Part shown: piece after piece, positions 50,740 to 60,430 of the stretch
Numbering within the stretch: the first letter of the stretch is position 1
Layout of the letters: every line of letters begins with the position of its first letter
Source of the DNA: WJKG01 sp964627305
GTDB lineage: Bacteria > Zixibacteria > MSB-5A5 > GN15 > FEB-12
Direction: 5' to 3'
NCBI GenBank assembly: GCA_964627305.1
Contig: CAZVHP010000007.1
Coordinates: 62,001-126,000, forward strand
DNA: 64,000 nucleotides
Position numbers and translations under genes: made by a program
The notes under the pieces: model-generated
Database searches by the model: none
The model's input: only the letters and a program-made list of their open reading frames with translations
Told to the model about the DNA's origin: nothing

Positions 50740-51665
50740 AACAGCCTCCCGAGTCCGGTGCGGCGGTAGTACATCGGGTAGCGATACGGCTCGGCTCCCC
50801 ACTTCTGCTTGAAGCCGGCGACGGATTGGACGTTGGCGGGGCTGCCGCCGAGATTGAGGACGTTGATGTCTCGCTCAAAGAGCATCAGGGCAGTGCTGTG
50901 GAGGATGAACTGATTGGCCTTGAGGGGCGCGAACTGCTTATCGAAGAAGATCTGCCATGCGAGGGCCATGGGTGGTTCAATCAGGTAGATGTGAGAGGCG
51001 ACCGGGGTAGTGTCGTGTTCACACCAGCGCCAGAGGATACGGTTGTCCTGTTGGCTGAGTGCCGCAAGGGCCTCGAAGAAGCGTCGGGGGTAGCGCGGGG
51101 TGGTGCGGTTACGGCGGGCCGTTGTGCTGACCAGTGTCATGAAGCCGTCCATGTGACGGGCGGGGTCGAAGGCTTGGACAGCCAGTCCTTCGCGCTCGGC
51201 CCTGTTGATTTCGGTGCGCAGTTGCCGGTTGGGCGGCATCCAGTCCGAAGACGGTATCTCGACAAGCTGTGTGTGCAGGTTTTGGTGGCGCCAGCGTGGT
51301 GTTGCAGGCAGTTCGAAGTGATAGTCATAGATGCAGCTTTTGATGTAGCCGGCGGCGGCGATGGAGTCAAGCAGGTCATGGGCCAGTTGATCGGCTCGGT
51401 TGCGTGCATCCCTGTGCAGGCAGAGGCGGCTGTAGAGGCCATCGGGCAGGCTTTGGAAGCGTCGGAGCCAGCGGTGGCCGAATTCAACGCCGGCGATGGC
51501 GGCGAGGATGTCGTTGTCATCCTCGGCAAGCCACCAGACGGGCTGGCCGCTGAGGTGGTTGAACAGGTCAAGGAAGGTTGTATCGCCCAGCAGTGAGGCT
51601 TTGGTTACTGGGGCCAGGCGCTGGCGGAGTTGAGGTGACGGGAGGTGGCGTTGGTATGTGATCAT
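50736..51665 (-). CDS. FemAB-like acyltransferase
   Basis: A 309-residue protein of the GNAT superfamily, FemAB or Acetyltransf_6 type. The C-terminal half has RTEINRAEREGL, an R-R-F-F-E helix, then ALAWQIFFD and LHSTALMLFERDINVLNLGG, ending in FKQKWGAEPYRYP, all in family order. Such proteins transfer amino acids or acyl groups to peptidoglycan precursors or polysaccharides. Together with two glycosyltransferases it suggests surface glycan building. The product is not known. Confidence 0.75.
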   Translation of the reverse strand: MITYQRHLPSPQLRQRLAPVTKASLLGDTTFLDLFNHLSGQPVWWLAEDDNDILAAIAGVEFGHRWLRRFQSLPDGLYSRLCLHRDARNRADQLAHDLLDSIAAAGYIKSCIYDYHFELPATPRWRHQNLHTQLVEIPSSDWMPPNRQLRTEINRAEREGLAVQAFDPARHMDGFMTLVSTTARRNRTTPRYPRRFFEALAALSQQDNRILWRWCEHDTTPVASHIYLIEPPMALAWQIFFDKQFAPLKANQFILHSTALMLFERDINVLNLGGSPANVQSVAGFKQKWGAEPYRYPMYYRRTGLGRLL

Positions 51666-51684
51666 GGCTGATCATGCTCCGCGA

Positions 51685-53910
51685 TCAGTTTCGCACCAGG
51701 ACGAATTTGCCGCGTCCGACCTCGCCCTGCTGATCGCTCAGGATGAAGATGTAGACACCGGAGGCAAGCTCTTCCCCGCGCTGGTTGCGACCATACCAGG
51801 GGCGGTTGACGGGGAATTCATCGACCTTCTCCCCGGCCGGGGTGAAGATGCGTACGGTGGCCGGGAAGGCGTAGTTGAACTGCAGGGGTTGATCGCCGGC
51901 ATTGATGACATAGGGGTTCGGAAACGCTGTAACCTGTTCGAGTTGTTGTGCGGGCGGGCCGATTTCGGAGGAGCGAACGGAGATGCCGGCGGCGGTGGCG
52001 AACCAGACATCACCGGTGGGGGTGTGGTAGAAGACACTGTTGACATCGTTGGAGACCAGTCCGCTGTTGAAGGTGGTCAAGACGGTGAAGTCGCCGGTGC
52101 TGTGGTCGTGTCGGAGGACGCCGCCGGGTGTGGCGATCCAGAGGTTGCCGCGATTGTCGAAGGCCAAATCGCGCACTTCGGGACCGGTGCCCTCGGGCAG
52201 GGGTATCTCGATGAAGCGATCGATGCCGTTGTCATACCAGGAGAGGCCTCGATTGGTGCCGACCCACAGGACGCCATCGGGAGAGAAAGCGATGTCGGTC
52301 GTTGTATTGGAGATGAGTAATGAGTTTTCGCGGGTGAGGTGCAGGCATTCGATATCGGATTTGTCGAAGGGGTCGGGGCCGACATTGCAGAGAAAGACGC
52401 CGTTGGACTCGGTGCCCATGGCGACCAGCGGGCCATAGACGGCGATACCGGTCGGCCGGTCGGAGGTGATGCCCTCGGCGATGCCGAACGAATCCCAGGC
52501 GTCGGGATCGAGAACGCGGTCAGCCGGGACATACGCTATGGGGTTGTCGGTGTACGCGCGGTAGCAGGCGAAGTACAGGTATTGTCCGTCGGTGGTCATA
52601 CCGTTGATGACGACATAGTTAAGCCCCTGATCATTGCCGGTGAGAGATGAATTGGTGGTGTCGAACCGGATGACGCTATCGGCGTCGAACAGATAAGCGC
52701 CGCCACCGTAGGTGCCGATCCAGGCGCGCTGGAGAGAATCGAGCATACCGACGGTAGTCCAGGCGCCGAAGACATCGAGGCGATTCCATGTGACGCCTGA
52801 CCGGCCGACGACATTGAGGCGATCGAAGCCGGCGTAGACGACGCTGTTGTTGTCGACGACCAGATCGGAGATGGTGTTTCCGGGGGGGCCATAGTGTGGC
52901 CAGAGACGGAATCCACCGGGCCAGGAGTAGTATATGCGTCCGCGGAGGGGCGATATCCAGCGGAGGCCGTTGTGGATGGTGCCGGCGGCCGGTGGGTGGG
53001 GCAGGCCGGTGATGTCAAGGAGGGTTGTCTGGCCGTCGTGGAGCATACCGTAACCACCGTAGAGGGCACGAGGTTCGGAGTAGAAGAACCAGAGGGTATC
53101 GTTGCTAATCTCAAGGTCGACATAAGCTGCCCACTGCGGCACGGGCAGTTCGACAAAGGTGGTATCGGGGTATGCCGGGGGCCGGCGCAATTCGAAGAGG
53201 CCGTTTTCGGTGCCGGCGTAGGTCTTGTCTTCGAAGCGAGTAATGCGAAGGAACCGGGGGTACTGTGGTTCGGGTGGTCCGAAGCTGGTCCAGGCGGCGG
53301 GAGCTTTGAGGGCGGTTGGATTGGTCCGGCGGGCGGTGGCCAGACCCACAGAGGTGGCTACCCAGATGGAGTCCGGGGTGAGGAGGATATCGTTGACGCG
53401 GGGGTTGGGGTTGAGAGATCCGAAGAAGCCGTAGCTGTCGTGTATCTGGCCGCCATCGGTGTGTTTGTCGAAGAGAATCAGTCCGCGATCGCTGCCGACC
53501 CAGAGGTAGTCACCGTCGTCGACGAGGCAGGTGAGTTCGACGAGCTTGCCCTCGTTGTCGAAGACGGGATACGACAGCGGGTTTTGGGGGTCGAAGCGAA
53601 TGATGTAGCCTTTTCCGGTGAGCCAGACCTGGCCGTCCTCGGCGACGATGACATCGGTGAGTTCGGAGGTGCCGAGGCCGTCGGTGTTGACGTAGCCGAG
53701 TCCGGGATCATCGGGACCCTCGGTAATGAGCAGTCCGCCGGAGGTGGCGAGGTAGAGGTAATCGCCGTGGGAGAGCATCTCGCCCGGGTGTGCGGAGGAC
53801 GTGATGGTGGTCCAGGACGGATCCTGTGCTGAGGCGGTGATCGCAATCAGCAGGAGGGTTACGAGGATCGTGGTCCTGCGAAGCGAGAGCGGATTTTGTG
53901 TGCGAGCCAT
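51685..53910 (-). CDS. Secreted beta-propeller protein with T9SS-like tail
   Basis: A 741-residue exported protein. The signal peptide covers about residues 1-28 (ILVTLLLIAITASAQ). The body consists of short repeats of the two-component regulator propeller type, such as GQVWLTGKGYIIRF, GVLWVGTNRGLSWYD and GNLWIATPGGVLRHD, making one or two seven-bladed propellers. The C-terminal 85 residues start AFPNPYVINAG and end with ASGVYIFIL and GRGKFVLVRN, the pattern of a T9SS sorting domain. There is no kinase part, so it is a surface or secreted sensor or binding protein. Its first 52 bases overlap the lnt end. Confidence 0.8.
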   Translation of the reverse strand: MARTQNPLSLRRTTILVTLLLIAITASAQDPSWTTITSSAHPGEMLSHGDYLYLATSGGLLITEGPDDPGLGYVNTDGLGTSELTDVIVAEDGQVWLTGKGYIIRFDPQNPLSYPVFDNEGKLVELTCLVDDGDYLWVGSDRGLILFDKHTDGGQIHDSYGFFGSLNPNPRVNDILLTPDSIWVATSVGLATARRTNPTALKAPAAWTSFGPPEPQYPRFLRITRFEDKTYAGTENGLFELRRPPAYPDTTFVELPVPQWAAYVDLEISNDTLWFFYSEPRALYGGYGMLHDGQTTLLDITGLPHPPAAGTIHNGLRWISPLRGRIYYSWPGGFRLWPHYGPPGNTISDLVVDNNSVVYAGFDRLNVVGRSGVTWNRLDVFGAWTTVGMLDSLQRAWIGTYGGGAYLFDADSVIRFDTTNSSLTGNDQGLNYVVINGMTTDGQYLYFACYRAYTDNPIAYVPADRVLDPDAWDSFGIAEGITSDRPTGIAVYGPLVAMGTESNGVFLCNVGPDPFDKSDIECLHLTRENSLLISNTTTDIAFSPDGVLWVGTNRGLSWYDNGIDRFIEIPLPEGTGPEVRDLAFDNRGNLWIATPGGVLRHDHSTGDFTVLTTFNSGLVSNDVNSVFYHTPTGDVWFATAAGISVRSSEIGPPAQQLEQVTAFPNPYVINAGDQPLQFNYAFPATVRIFTPAGEKVDEFPVNRPWYGRNQRGEELASGVYIFILSDQQGEVGRGKFVLVRN

Positions 53911-55370
53911 AGTGTTACCAATATACCGGCGATACTCAGAGTGATCAAGAACGACAGACGACCGGCGAGGTCGCCGTATTGTGTAAAGACGGAATAGCTG
54001 TCGAGTCTGCCCACTTTGGCGACGATAGCCTGGGCGGCGCAGACATCGAGGGCCTCGCGCTGGCGGCCATACTCATCAACGACATACGAGAGGCCGGTGT
54101 TGGCTACGCGGACACCCCAGGAGCGGTTTTCGACCATGCGGGTTACGAAGATACGCGAGTGCATGTGGATGCCGACCGACGTGCCGAACCAGGTATCGTT
54201 GGTGATACCGACGAGGAATTCGGAGCCCGTACGCACCAGTTGGCGGGAGAACTCCGGGAAGGTGGATTCGAAGCAGATCAGGACGCCATAGGCGGCATCG
54301 TCGGTATGGAATATCTTCACGGAGTCGCCGGGGTAGAAGTCCGACCACCATTGCACGTCGGTTCGGTCCAGGAAGGTGAGATACTGCCGCAGGTAGTCCT
54401 GACGGAGGAAGCCGAGGTGGTCCTGATAGGGGACGTGTTCGGAGAAGGGGACGAGCTTGACCTTGTCGTAGCGTTGTATCAGCAGTCCGGAGGGGGCGAA
54501 CTGGTAGACGGAGTTGAAGCGTCGTGTCTTCTGTGGTGTGACCTCGGCGCCGAGGGCACCGACGAGGTGGTAAGCGGGGGCATCGCGGACAATGCGCCGG
54601 ACCAGGACGTGGCAGGTTTCGTCATGGGAGAGGTAGCAGGGCACCGATGTTTCCGGCCAGACGTAGAGGCGGGGGTCGTGGTGTTTGACTGACTGGGCGA
54701 GGGAGTCATAGGTGCGGAAGGAGTGCATTTCGTTGCCGGGGGTCCACTTGATGTCGAGTGGCACGCCTCCCTGAAGCAGGGCGACCGGATACTGGCCGGG
54801 GACGGGATGGACGGGGATGGCGATCCAGCCGTAGAGAAAGAGCGCGATGACGACCCCGGCGGCTCCGAGGAAGGCGGTGACACGGCGGGCAGGGTCTGCT
54901 GTTTTGGTAACGAGGATGGTCAGCAGGACGTTGACCAGGACGATGAGCCATGAGAGGCCGTGAACCGACGTGACGGAGACGATCTGCAGGATATTCAGTG
55001 AATAGGACTGGGTGTAACCGAGGTCCGACCAGGGGAAGGCGAATTCGGAGAGAGTTCGGAAGTACTCCATGCCGACCCACATGAATGGCAGAGCGGCCAT
55101 GCCCCAGCCGGTTCGCCAGCGGTAGAGGCGGGAGAACATGGCCAGGATGACGGCGTAGTAAGCCGCGACAATGACGACGGCGGCAATCATACCGGGGATG
55201 GTGACCATAGCAACCCAGTAGATGCCAAAGAGCGTGAAGAAGAACCCGAAGAAGTAGGCGGCGGTTAAAGCAGCGGTGCCAGTGAGGCGACGGATGATCA
55301 TGATGGGTCGGATGAGGGCCACCCATGCGAGATGTCCGAACGGCCCGGGATAGAAGGCGAGGGCAAGCAC
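53859..55370 (-). CDS. lnt: Apolipoprotein N-acyltransferase
   Basis: A polytopic inner-membrane enzyme that adds the third acyl chain to lipoproteins. Six membrane segments precede a nitrilase-like domain (about 200-460) with catalytic Glu in YVWPETSVP, Lys in DKVKLVPFSEHVP and Cys in ICFESTFPE. From the GTG at 55370 it is 503 residues, but the frame stays open and protein-like upstream (LRKQRLELIIWAFV), so the first membrane segment would be cut. A CTG at 55461-55463 with AAAGGGG 7 bases upstream would give 534 residues. The start is therefore uncertain. It serves the lipoproteins seen elsewhere in the window. Confidence 0.9.
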   Translation of the reverse strand: MLALAFYPGPFGHLAWVALIRPIMIIRRLTGTAALTAAYFFGFFFTLFGIYWVAMVTIPGMIAAVVIVAAYYAVILAMFSRLYRWRTGWGMAALPFMWVGMEYFRTLSEFAFPWSDLGYTQSYSLNILQIVSVTSVHGLSWLIVLVNVLLTILVTKTADPARRVTAFLGAAGVVIALFLYGWIAIPVHPVPGQYPVALLQGGVPLDIKWTPGNEMHSFRTYDSLAQSVKHHDPRLYVWPETSVPCYLSHDETCHVLVRRIVRDAPAYHLVGALGAEVTPQKTRRFNSVYQFAPSGLLIQRYDKVKLVPFSEHVPYQDHLGFLRQDYLRQYLTFLDRTDVQWWSDFYPGDSVKIFHTDDAAYGVLICFESTFPEFSRQLVRTGSEFLVGITNDTWFGTSVGIHMHSRIFVTRMVENRSWGVRVANTGLSYVVDEYGRQREALDVCAAQAIVAKVGRLDSYSVFTQYGDLAGRLSFLITLSIAGILVTLWLAHKIRSRFAGPRSS

Positions 55371-55467
55371 GAACGCCCAGATGATCAGTTCGAGACGTTG
55401 CTTGCGCAGATCGATATCGCGCGGCAGGATCAGTCTGCCGACTCTGCTGAGGAACCCGGCCAGAGTG

Positions 55468-57009
55468 TTACCCCTTTATGATGAGTGACTTGCCGGTCAT
55501 TTCTTTGGGTTGTTCGATGTCAAGGATGTCGAGTACTGTCGGAGCGAGATCGCACAGAGCGCCCCCCTGGCGCAGTTTCGCCGACCGGCCCAGGGTGTGT
55601 GTCGGGTCATAGAGTATGCATGGCACCGGGTTGATTGTGTGGGCGGTGAAGGGGCCGTCGGTCTCGGGGTCCCACATCTGCTCAGCGTTGCCGTGGTCGG
55701 CGGTGATGATGGCGACTCCGCCCTGTTTCTTGACGGCCTCGAGCAGTTTGTCGAGGGCCTGATCGACGGCCTCGACAGCTTTGCGGGCGGCGTCGAAATC
55801 GCCGGTATGGCCGACCATGTCGCAATTGGCGTAGTTGAGAACGACGAGGTCGTACTTGCCGGAGTTGATTTTGTTGACGGCGTTTTCGGTGACCTCGGGG
55901 GCTGACATTTCGGGTTGATGGTCGTAGGTGGGCACCTTGGGTGAGGGGATGAGATCGCGGTCCTCGCCCTCGAATTGCTTTTCGACGCCGCCGTTGAAGA
56001 AGAAGGTGACGTGGGCGTATTTTTCGGTTTCGGCGGTGCGCAGTTGTTTCTTGCCGTGTTTGGCGAGCACCTCGCCGAGGATATTGCGCATGCGGACGGG
56101 ATAGAAAGCGACCTTGGCCTCGAACATGTCGAGGTCATAGTTGGTCAGGGTGATCAACTCCACGTGGGGGGTATGGGGGTGGTCGACGCCCTCGATATCG
56201 TAGCCCAGCAGCAGGTATGAGAGTTGGCGGGCACGGTCGGCGCGGAAGTTGAAGTAGATGCACAGGTCGCGGTCGTGCAGGGCGGCGCCGGCATCGTCAT
56301 CGAGGTTGACGACCATTGGAATGATGAACTCGTCGGTGATGTCTTCATCGTACGAGGCCTGAATACCCTCGATGGGGTCATCGACGCGTTTGCCGTCGCG
56401 ATTGACGATTGCCTGCCAGGCCTTTTCGGTGCGTTCCCAGCGTTTGTCGCGGTCCATGGCGTAGTAGCGCCCGGAGACGGTGGCGACGCGGCCCAGGCCG
56501 ACATCGTTCATTTTGTCGATGGTTTGCTGGAGGAAGCGTTTGCCTGAGGTTGGTGAGGTGTCGCGGCCGTCCATGAAGGCGTGGAGGAAGAGCTTTTCGA
56601 CTCCCTTGTTTTTGGCCATATCGATCAGGGCGAACAGGTGGTTCATGGATGAATGCACCTGGCCGTCGGAAACGAGGCCGAACAGGTGCACGGCCTTGTT
56701 TTCGGAGCGGACGCGTTCCATAGCGAGGTTGAGGACGCCGACGTCGAGGAAAGAACCGTCCTCGATGGCATTATCGATGCGGGTGATTTCCTGGTAGACG
56801 ACGCGTCCGGCGCCGATATTGAGGTGGCCGACCTCGCTGTTGCCCATTTGTCCCTTGGGCAGGCCGACAGCTTTGCCGGAGGTGGCAATACTGGTGTGGG
56901 GGTGATTGGACAGGAGGTTGTCGATGGTGGGGTGATCAGCGGCGGCGATAGCGTTGTGTTCGGTGTTTTCGTTGATGCCGAAACCGTCGAGAATGCAAAG
57001 CAGTACCAT
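55468..57009 (-). CDS. gpmI: Phosphoglycerate mutase, cofactor-independent
   Basis: A 513-residue binuclear metalloenzyme interconverting 3- and 2-phosphoglycerate. The N-terminus LLCILDGFGIN carries a metal Asp and the motif GNSEVGHLNIGAGR carries the phosphorylated Ser. Further motifs are MDGRDTSP, NFRADRARQL and ITADHGNAEQM. Length is standard. It starts 2 bases before the purM stop. Confidence 0.96.
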   Translation of the reverse strand: MVLLCILDGFGINENTEHNAIAAADHPTIDNLLSNHPHTSIATSGKAVGLPKGQMGNSEVGHLNIGAGRVVYQEITRIDNAIEDGSFLDVGVLNLAMERVRSENKAVHLFGLVSDGQVHSSMNHLFALIDMAKNKGVEKLFLHAFMDGRDTSPTSGKRFLQQTIDKMNDVGLGRVATVSGRYYAMDRDKRWERTEKAWQAIVNRDGKRVDDPIEGIQASYDEDITDEFIIPMVVNLDDDAGAALHDRDLCIYFNFRADRARQLSYLLLGYDIEGVDHPHTPHVELITLTNYDLDMFEAKVAFYPVRMRNILGEVLAKHGKKQLRTAETEKYAHVTFFFNGGVEKQFEGEDRDLIPSPKVPTYDHQPEMSAPEVTENAVNKINSGKYDLVVLNYANCDMVGHTGDFDAARKAVEAVDQALDKLLEAVKKQGGVAIITADHGNAEQMWDPETDGPFTAHTINPVPCILYDPTHTLGRSAKLRQGGALCDLAPTVLDILDIEQPKEMTGKSLIIKG

Positions 57010-57010
57010 A

Positions 57011-58057
57011 TCAGTCTTTCAGTTTCACAGTTCCATTGCCGGGGATGATATCGCCGATGCGGTAGATTGTTTCCCCGATGTCACTGACATGTCTTTGTAG
57101 TTGATCGGCAACCGTGGGTGGAACGACCATGACGAACCCGATGCCCATGTTGAAGGCGCGGTACATGTCCTGGCGATCGAGGTCTCCCTCATCGCGGAGC
57201 CACTGGAAGACGGGAGGTATGGGCCAGGCGGATTTGTGCAGGAGCGCATCGCAGTCGGCCGGGAGCACGCGGGCGAGGTTTCCGGGCAGGCCGCCGCCGG
57301 TGATGTGAGCCATGCCATGGATTTCGAAGCGGTCGAGCAGGTCTCGCACGAGCGGCTCGTAGTTGCGGTGGACAGCCATCAGGGCTTGTGCGACGGTGGT
57401 TCCGAGGCGTTCGGGGCGGTCATCGGGTCGGGCGCCGGCGATTTCGAAGGCGACCTTGCGGGCAAGGGAATAGCCGTTGGTATGCAAGCCGTTGGAGGGC
57501 AGGCCGAGGCAGACGTCATTGGGACGGATGGCGGTTCCGTTGATGATGCGGCTTTCGTCGACGACGCCGACGATGAACCCGGCGAGGTCGTACTCCCCGG
57601 GGGCATAGAAGTCGGGCATTTCGGCAGTTTCTCCGCCCAGCAGGGGCATGTTGCATTGTTTGCAGCCGCGGGTCAGTCCGGCGACTATGTCAGCTATAAC
57701 GTCGGGCGAGAGCTTGCCGGTCCCGATATAGTCGAGAAAAAACAGGGGTCGGGCACCGTGCACGAGGATGTCATCGACGCAGTGATTGACGAGATCTTCA
57801 CCGATGGTATCGTGGATACCGGTCATGAAAGCCAGCTTGAGTTTGGTACCGACACCGTCGGCTGAGGAGATGAGCACGGGTTTTTCGATGCCGTCGAAGT
57901 CGGGCTTGTAGAAGCCTGCGAACAGGCCGATCCCGGTGAGCACTTTGGAGTTAAAGGTGTCGCGGGCCAGCGTCTTGATGCGCTCGACAGCGGCATCGCC
58001 GGCATCGATATCGACGCCGCTGTCGGCATAGGTTAATTTCTTCTTTTGGTTTTCCAT
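57011..58057 (-). CDS. purM: Phosphoribosylformylglycinamidine cyclo-ligase
   Basis: A 348-residue enzyme that closes the imidazole ring of purines (AIR synthase). The N-terminus TYADSGVDIDAGDAAVERI and later LISSADGVGTKLKLAF, LLGGETAEMPDFY, and AHITGGGLPGNLARV are characteristic. The length matches the family. It forms a two-gene unit with gpmI. Confidence 0.96.
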   Translation of the reverse strand: MENQKKKLTYADSGVDIDAGDAAVERIKTLARDTFNSKVLTGIGLFAGFYKPDFDGIEKPVLISSADGVGTKLKLAFMTGIHDTIGEDLVNHCVDDILVHGARPLFFLDYIGTGKLSPDVIADIVAGLTRGCKQCNMPLLGGETAEMPDFYAPGEYDLAGFIVGVVDESRIINGTAIRPNDVCLGLPSNGLHTNGYSLARKVAFEIAGARPDDRPERLGTTVAQALMAVHRNYEPLVRDLLDRFEIHGMAHITGGGLPGNLARVLPADCDALLHKSAWPIPPVFQWLRDEGDLDRQDMYRAFNMGIGFVMVVPPTVADQLQRHVSDIGETIYRIGDIIPGNGTVKLKD

Positions 58058-58165
58058 GATTGTGGGCTATATACCTGAGCATTGGGCGAAAGTCAAGTTT
58101 GGGTCGTGATGACGCTGCGCATCCGTGGCACTTAACAGGTCAGGAATTTTGTTTGGAGGAACCCA

Positions 58166-58945
58166 TTGTCACAAACCCCGTACAGCTATCCATTCATTTA
58201 CGATATTGCGTTCCGTTGGCGTGACTTTGAGGGCGCGGTGGACTTTTTGGCGAAAGCGGCGGCCTTGAGCGGTCTTGAGCAGATTGACTCAATGATAGAG
58301 CTGGGGTGTGGGCCGGGGCAGTATTGCCGGGAGTTTGGTAATCGGGGCGCGCGAGCGATTGGGCTTGATTTGCAGCCGGAGATGATCACGTATGGCAATC
58401 AGTTGGAGACGCAGTCGCCGACTGGGTGTGTGTTCCTTGAGGGGGACATGCGGATGTTCGAGCTGGAGGAGCCGGTGGACCTGGCGGTGTGCATGATGGC
58501 GACGATTTCGCTGATGCTAACGAATGAGGATATGATCCGGCATCTTCGGTCGGTACATCGGGCAGTGCGGCCGGGGGGATTGTATATAGTGGAGATGGGT
58601 CATCCGCGCGATGTGTTCCGGGCGGGCGAGTCGCAGCAGACCGGTTGGGAGATGGAGGCTGAGGGTTTGTCGGTGAAGGTGGAATGGAACACAGACAGCA
58701 GTTTTGATCCACTGACAGAGATAAGCAGCGGTACGACGCGGTACACGGTCACCGGGCCGAATTTGAAGGAGGTTCTGGAGAGTCCGGTACAGGAGCGATC
58801 GATCGGGTGGGGGCATTTTCAGGCGCTGGTCACGGCTGCCGGGGGCTGGGAGATTGTAGCGGCCTACGGCACACTTGACACCGCCCAGCCATTCGATAAC
58901 AGCAAAGATTCGTGGCGGATGATCCCGGTATTGCGGAGGTCTTGA
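58166..58945 (+). CDS. SAM-dependent class I methyltransferase
   Basis: A 259-residue protein beginning at TTG, preceded by GGAGGA at 6-base spacing. The SAM loop is MIELGCGPGQY (near 43-53), with an acidic end of strand 2 (IGLDLQPEM) and a VDLAVCMMATISLML strand. The C-terminal half (SFDPLTEISSGTTRYTV) resembles small-molecule methyltransferases of the UbiE/ToxA type. The substrate is unknown. It is the only rightward gene between 48.4 and 64 kb and its coding strand is G-rich. It ends 6 bases from the opposing carbonic-anhydrase-like gene. Confidence 0.75.
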   Translation: MSQTPYSYPFIYDIAFRWRDFEGAVDFLAKAAALSGLEQIDSMIELGCGPGQYCREFGNRGARAIGLDLQPEMITYGNQLETQSPTGCVFLEGDMRMFELEEPVDLAVCMMATISLMLTNEDMIRHLRSVHRAVRPGGLYIVEMGHPRDVFRAGESQQTGWEMEAEGLSVKVEWNTDSSFDPLTEISSGTTRYTVTGPNLKEVLESPVQERSIGWGHFQALVTAAGGWEIVAAYGTLDTAQPFDNSKDSWRMIPVLRRS

Positions 58946-58951
58946 GCGATC

Positions 58952-59347
58952 CTATTTGGGGGAATGTTCGCTGATAACCTGCACCTGCCAGTCGTCACCG
59001 ACCCAGACGCCGTAGACTGTGACATTGGGATACCACCCGGCAAGAATGTCCATGGCCTTCTTGGTCTGTTCGAGATGGACCTCTTTGGGGACGGGGTTAC
59101 CGGCGCAGTCGTGATGTCCGGCGACGGCGATGACTTTGGATCCGTGACCCTCGACGGAGATTTTCACGCGGTTCCGGATGGAGTTGACCTGCCAGTCCGG
59201 TCCCTGGGTGAGGGCCTTGTCGGCGCCGGGTTCGGTGATGGTGTCGACATAGTCAACGTCGTGCTTGTCTTTCAGCCATTTCGACACGCATTCCTGGGTG
59301 CGGCCATCCATACAGTTGACGGCGGTTGCGAATGTTCCTTGTGCCAT
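58952..59347 (-). CDS. Small carbonic-anhydrase-like zinc protein
   Basis: A 131-residue protein shorter than classical beta-carbonic anhydrases (about 200). It keeps their zinc pattern: CMDGR (C-x-D-x-R, near 12-16) and GHHDCAGNP (H-x-x-C, near 78-86). This mini-family occurs widely and is annotated as carbonic-anhydrase-like, but activity has not been assumed here. It would bind one zinc per subunit. There is no signal peptide. The gene follows rluD in the same direction with a 44-base gap. Confidence 0.7.
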   Translation of the reverse strand: MAQGTFATAVNCMDGRTQECVSKWLKDKHDVDYVDTITEPGADKALTQGPDWQVNSIRNRVKISVEGHGSKVIAVAGHHDCAGNPVPKEVHLEQTKKAMDILAGWYPNVTVYGVWVGDDWQVQVISEHSPK

Positions 59348-59391
59348 GAGTCTACCCTTTCATGGTTGGTATTGGCATTGATGCCGTTATC

Positions 59392-60387
59392 CTAGAAGCC
59401 TTCGGTTCGCAGGAGGTTCAGGACCTGCGCCATATCATCGGGAATCGGGGCCTCGAAGGCAAGCTGTTCATGGGAGAGGGGGTGCTCGAACTGCAGGCGG
59501 AGTGCATGGAGGGCCTGTCGTTCGAGGATACCGAGGAGTTGTCGGGCGAGGTTGCGCTCGGGGGCGAAGGCGCCGCGGTGCCACTTGTCGCGGCCGCTAT
59601 ATTCGGGGTCGCCGAGTACGGGATGACCGAGATGGGCGAAGTGTACTCGAATCTGGTGGGTGCGTCCGGTCTGGATGCGGACCTCGAGAACGTCGTAGGT
59701 GCGAAAGCGTTCAGTGACAGTGAAATCGGTGATCGCTTCGCGGGAGTTGTGATGGGTGACGACCATTTTCTTTCGGTTTCGTCGGGAGCGGCCGATGGGG
59801 GCCTCGATGCGGCCCTCGTCCTCCTTCATATGGCCACAGATGATGGCTGTGTAGGTACGTTTGACCTCACGCCGCTGCAGGGCCTGCTGCAAGTGCTGGT
59901 AGGCGGAGTCGGTGCGGGCGACGACGAGCAGCCCGGAGGTGTTCTTGTCGAGGCGGTGGACGATTCCCGGGCGGTCGCTGCCTGCGAGTTGTGACATGTA
60001 GCGGAAGTGGTGAACGAGGGCATTGGCGAGGGTACCGGAGCGGTTGCCAGCGGCGGGGTGGGTGACCATACCGGCGGGCTTGTTGATGACGGCGAGGTGT
60101 TCGTCCTCGTAGACGATATCAAGGGCGATTGTTTCGGGTTCGACTGTTGCGGGTTCGGGGGCAGGGACGGTCAGTTGTATGTCCTCTCCCCCGGTCAGGC
60201 GGTGTTTCCTGGGGACAATGGCGCCATCGACGAGCACCAGTCCGGCGTCGATGAGTTTCTGGATGCGGCTGCGGGTGAGGTTGCCGGGGGCGTTGTCGGC
60301 GAGATAGCGATCGAGGCGAATGGCGGTGGTGCCGGCGGGGACCCGGAGCCTGAGCAGTTCTGGTGGTGTATTCTGATCGGGGCGCAT
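59392..60387 (-). CDS. rluD: 23S rRNA pseudouridine synthase RluD-type
   Basis: A 331-residue RsuA/RluA-family enzyme. An N-terminal S4 domain (about 20-75, RLDRYLADNAPGNLTRSRIQ) precedes the catalytic domain, where the Asp is in HRLDKNTSG, with GRTHQIRVHFAHLGHPVLGD following. The ATG at 60387 was chosen because AGGA lies 6 bases upstream; a GTG at 60420 is possible. RluD modifies helix 69 of 23S rRNA; RluA/RluC types modify other sites and cannot be excluded. Confidence 0.9.
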   Translation of the reverse strand: MRPDQNTPPELLRLRVPAGTTAIRLDRYLADNAPGNLTRSRIQKLIDAGLVLVDGAIVPRKHRLTGGEDIQLTVPAPEPATVEPETIALDIVYEDEHLAVINKPAGMVTHPAAGNRSGTLANALVHHFRYMSQLAGSDRPGIVHRLDKNTSGLLVVARTDSAYQHLQQALQRREVKRTYTAIICGHMKEDEGRIEAPIGRSRRNRKKMVVTHHNSREAITDFTVTERFRTYDVLEVRIQTGRTHQIRVHFAHLGHPVLGDPEYSGRDKWHRGAFAPERNLARQLLGILERQALHALRLQFEHPLSHEQLAFEAPIPDDMAQVLNLLRTEGF

Positions 60388-60430
60388 GGTCGGTCCTATG
60401 CCGTCAGCGGGGGCAATCACCGTCGGGCGG

